Source: Natronococcus occultus SP4
Lineage (GTDB): Archaea > Halobacteriota > Halobacteria > Halobacteriales > Natrialbaceae
NCBI RefSeq assembly: GCF_000328685.1
Contig: NC_019974.1
Location: 2,595,001 to 2,659,000 of the forward strand
DNA: 64,000 nucleotides
Reading direction: 5' to 3'
The notes under the pieces are model-generated. The model saw only the letters and a program-made list of their open reading frames with translations. It was not told the origin of the DNA and did no database searches. A program made the position numbers and the translations under genes. The stretch's first letter is position 1, and the number at the start of each line of letters is the position of its first letter. This document shows, one piece after another, positions 63,429 to 64,000 of the stretch.

Positions 63429-64000
63429 ATGCGCGCTGCAGTACTCGAGGAGTACGGCGAACCGCTCGCGATCGAGTCGGTCGACCCCCCGGATCCCGCT
63501 CCTCACGGCGTCGTCGTCGACGTCGAGGCCTGCGGGATCTGTCGGAGTGACTGGCACGCCTGGCGGGGCCACGGCGAATGGGCCGACGATCAGGTGCCGA
63601 TCGGGCAGATCCTGGGGCACGAGCCCGCGGGGACGGTCGCCCGCGTCGGGGAGAGGGTAGATCGGTTCGAGCCCGGAGACCGGGTCGCCGTTCCGTTCAA
63701 CCTCGGCGAGGGTACCTGTCCGCAGTGTCGAAACGGCCACGGAAACGTCTGTGAGGACGGCTACGCCCTGGGATTCGAGGAGACGGTCCCCGGCGCGTTC
63801 GCCGAGCAGGTGTCCGTTCCCCACGCCGACTTCAACGTCGTCGCGCTCCCCGACGCGGTCTCGACGGTCGAGGCGGCCGCGCTGGGCTGTCGGTACGTCA
63901 CGGCCTTTCACGCGCTTGCCCACCGGGCCGATCTCGCGGCCGGCGACTGGGTCGCGGTCCACGGCTGCGGCGGGCTCGGCCTCGCGGCGGTTCAGATCGC
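63429..64000 (+). CDS. Zinc-dependent alcohol dehydrogenase, 3' end cut by window
   Basis: The first ~190 residues of a medium-chain zinc dehydrogenase: catalytic zinc Cys in ACGICRSDWHAW (~36), ILGHEPAGTVARVGERV (His ~63) and the structural C4 cluster CPQCRNGHGNVC (~98-109, with a further Cys pattern). The NAD-binding GCGGLGLAAV begins at the edge. Start ATG at 63429. The substrate is not determinable from this fragment; formaldehyde- and glucose-type relatives share the pattern. Confidence 0.88.
   Translation, partial: MRAAVLEEYGEPLAIESVDPPDPAPHGVVVDVEACGICRSDWHAWRGHGEWADDQVPIGQILGHEPAGTVARVGERVDRFEPGDRVAVPFNLGEGTCPQCRNGHGNVCEDGYALGFEETVPGAFAEQVSVPHADFNVVALPDAVSTVEAAALGCRYVTAFHALAHRADLAAGDWVAVHGCGGLGLAAVQI

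Overview
The window is chromosomal DNA of a halophilic archaeon (class Halobacteria). The evidence is high GC, coding sequence dominated by GAC/GAG/GTC codons, very acidic proteins, Tat lipoproteins, TATA boxes 25-30 bases upstream of start codons (leaderless transcripts), and archaeal informational genes: Elp3, Trm5, diphthine synthase, LSm and L37e. The gene set fits the Natrialbales/Natrialbaceae, but that placement is inference. Nothing points to a prophage, a transposon or a CRISPR array. Most of the window is core chromosome with small accessory modules.

Layout. 1-9.7 kb: end of elp3, an SRPBCC protein, a DUF411 lipoprotein, a RecJ/DHH-like protein with degenerate catalytic motifs, several metallo-hydrolases, OsmC, gamma-carbonic anhydrase and small haloarchaeal proteins. 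Between 7.7 and 7.9 kb lies an unexplained array of degenerate ~48-base repeats with hairpins. 9.8-11.8 kb: a biotin ECF transporter (bioY, bioM, bioN) behind a BirA-type inverted repeat. 12.3-17.6 kb: two polysaccharide-deacetylase-like exported proteins, tRNA-Thr(CGT), trm5 and dphB.

17.6-28.6 kb: the branched-chain amino acid locus, all on the minus strand: leuA, ilvB, ilvN, ilvC, a 96-aa ORF, leuC, leuD, then a subtilisin-like protease, then leuB. The genes from ilvB to leuD overlap or are 1 base apart, so they are almost certainly one translationally coupled operon. A possible 28-codon leader ORF with Ile/Val codons and an adjacent hairpin precedes ilvB. leuA appears frameshifted at a run of six G.

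29-35 kb: an AsnC-TRASH regulator divergent from a ferritin-like protein, LSm-L37e, a DUF2342-type metalloprotease and small membrane proteins. 35-43 kb: a Dna2-like nuclease-helicase, a PAP2 phosphatase, a LarA-like protein, a potassium channel and an AIR-synthase-like protein. 43-45 kb: an arsenate reductase/arsenite exporter pair and a VapBC toxin-antitoxin pair. 45-54.6 kb: fatty/acyl-CoA metabolism (LLM oxidoreductase, SDR, acyl-CoA dehydrogenase, ACAD10-like phosphotransferase, two MaoC hydratases, an HADH-ECH fusion). 54.6-64 kb: a repeat-tailed membrane protein, a third deacetylase-like lipoprotein, a TrmB regulator coupled to a giant RND/MMPL exporter with a coiled-coil insertion of about 850 residues, an MBL hydrolase, and the start of an alcohol dehydrogenase.

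Most interesting: (1) a short palindromic element, a 7-8 bp hairpin followed directly by GAACG(A/C)GCGAG, inserted in frame in three unrelated genes (trm5, leuD and the phosphotransferase) and resembling the palindromic elements found in Rickettsia genes; (2) the possible ilv leader peptide/attenuator; (3) the repeat-expanded RND exporter.
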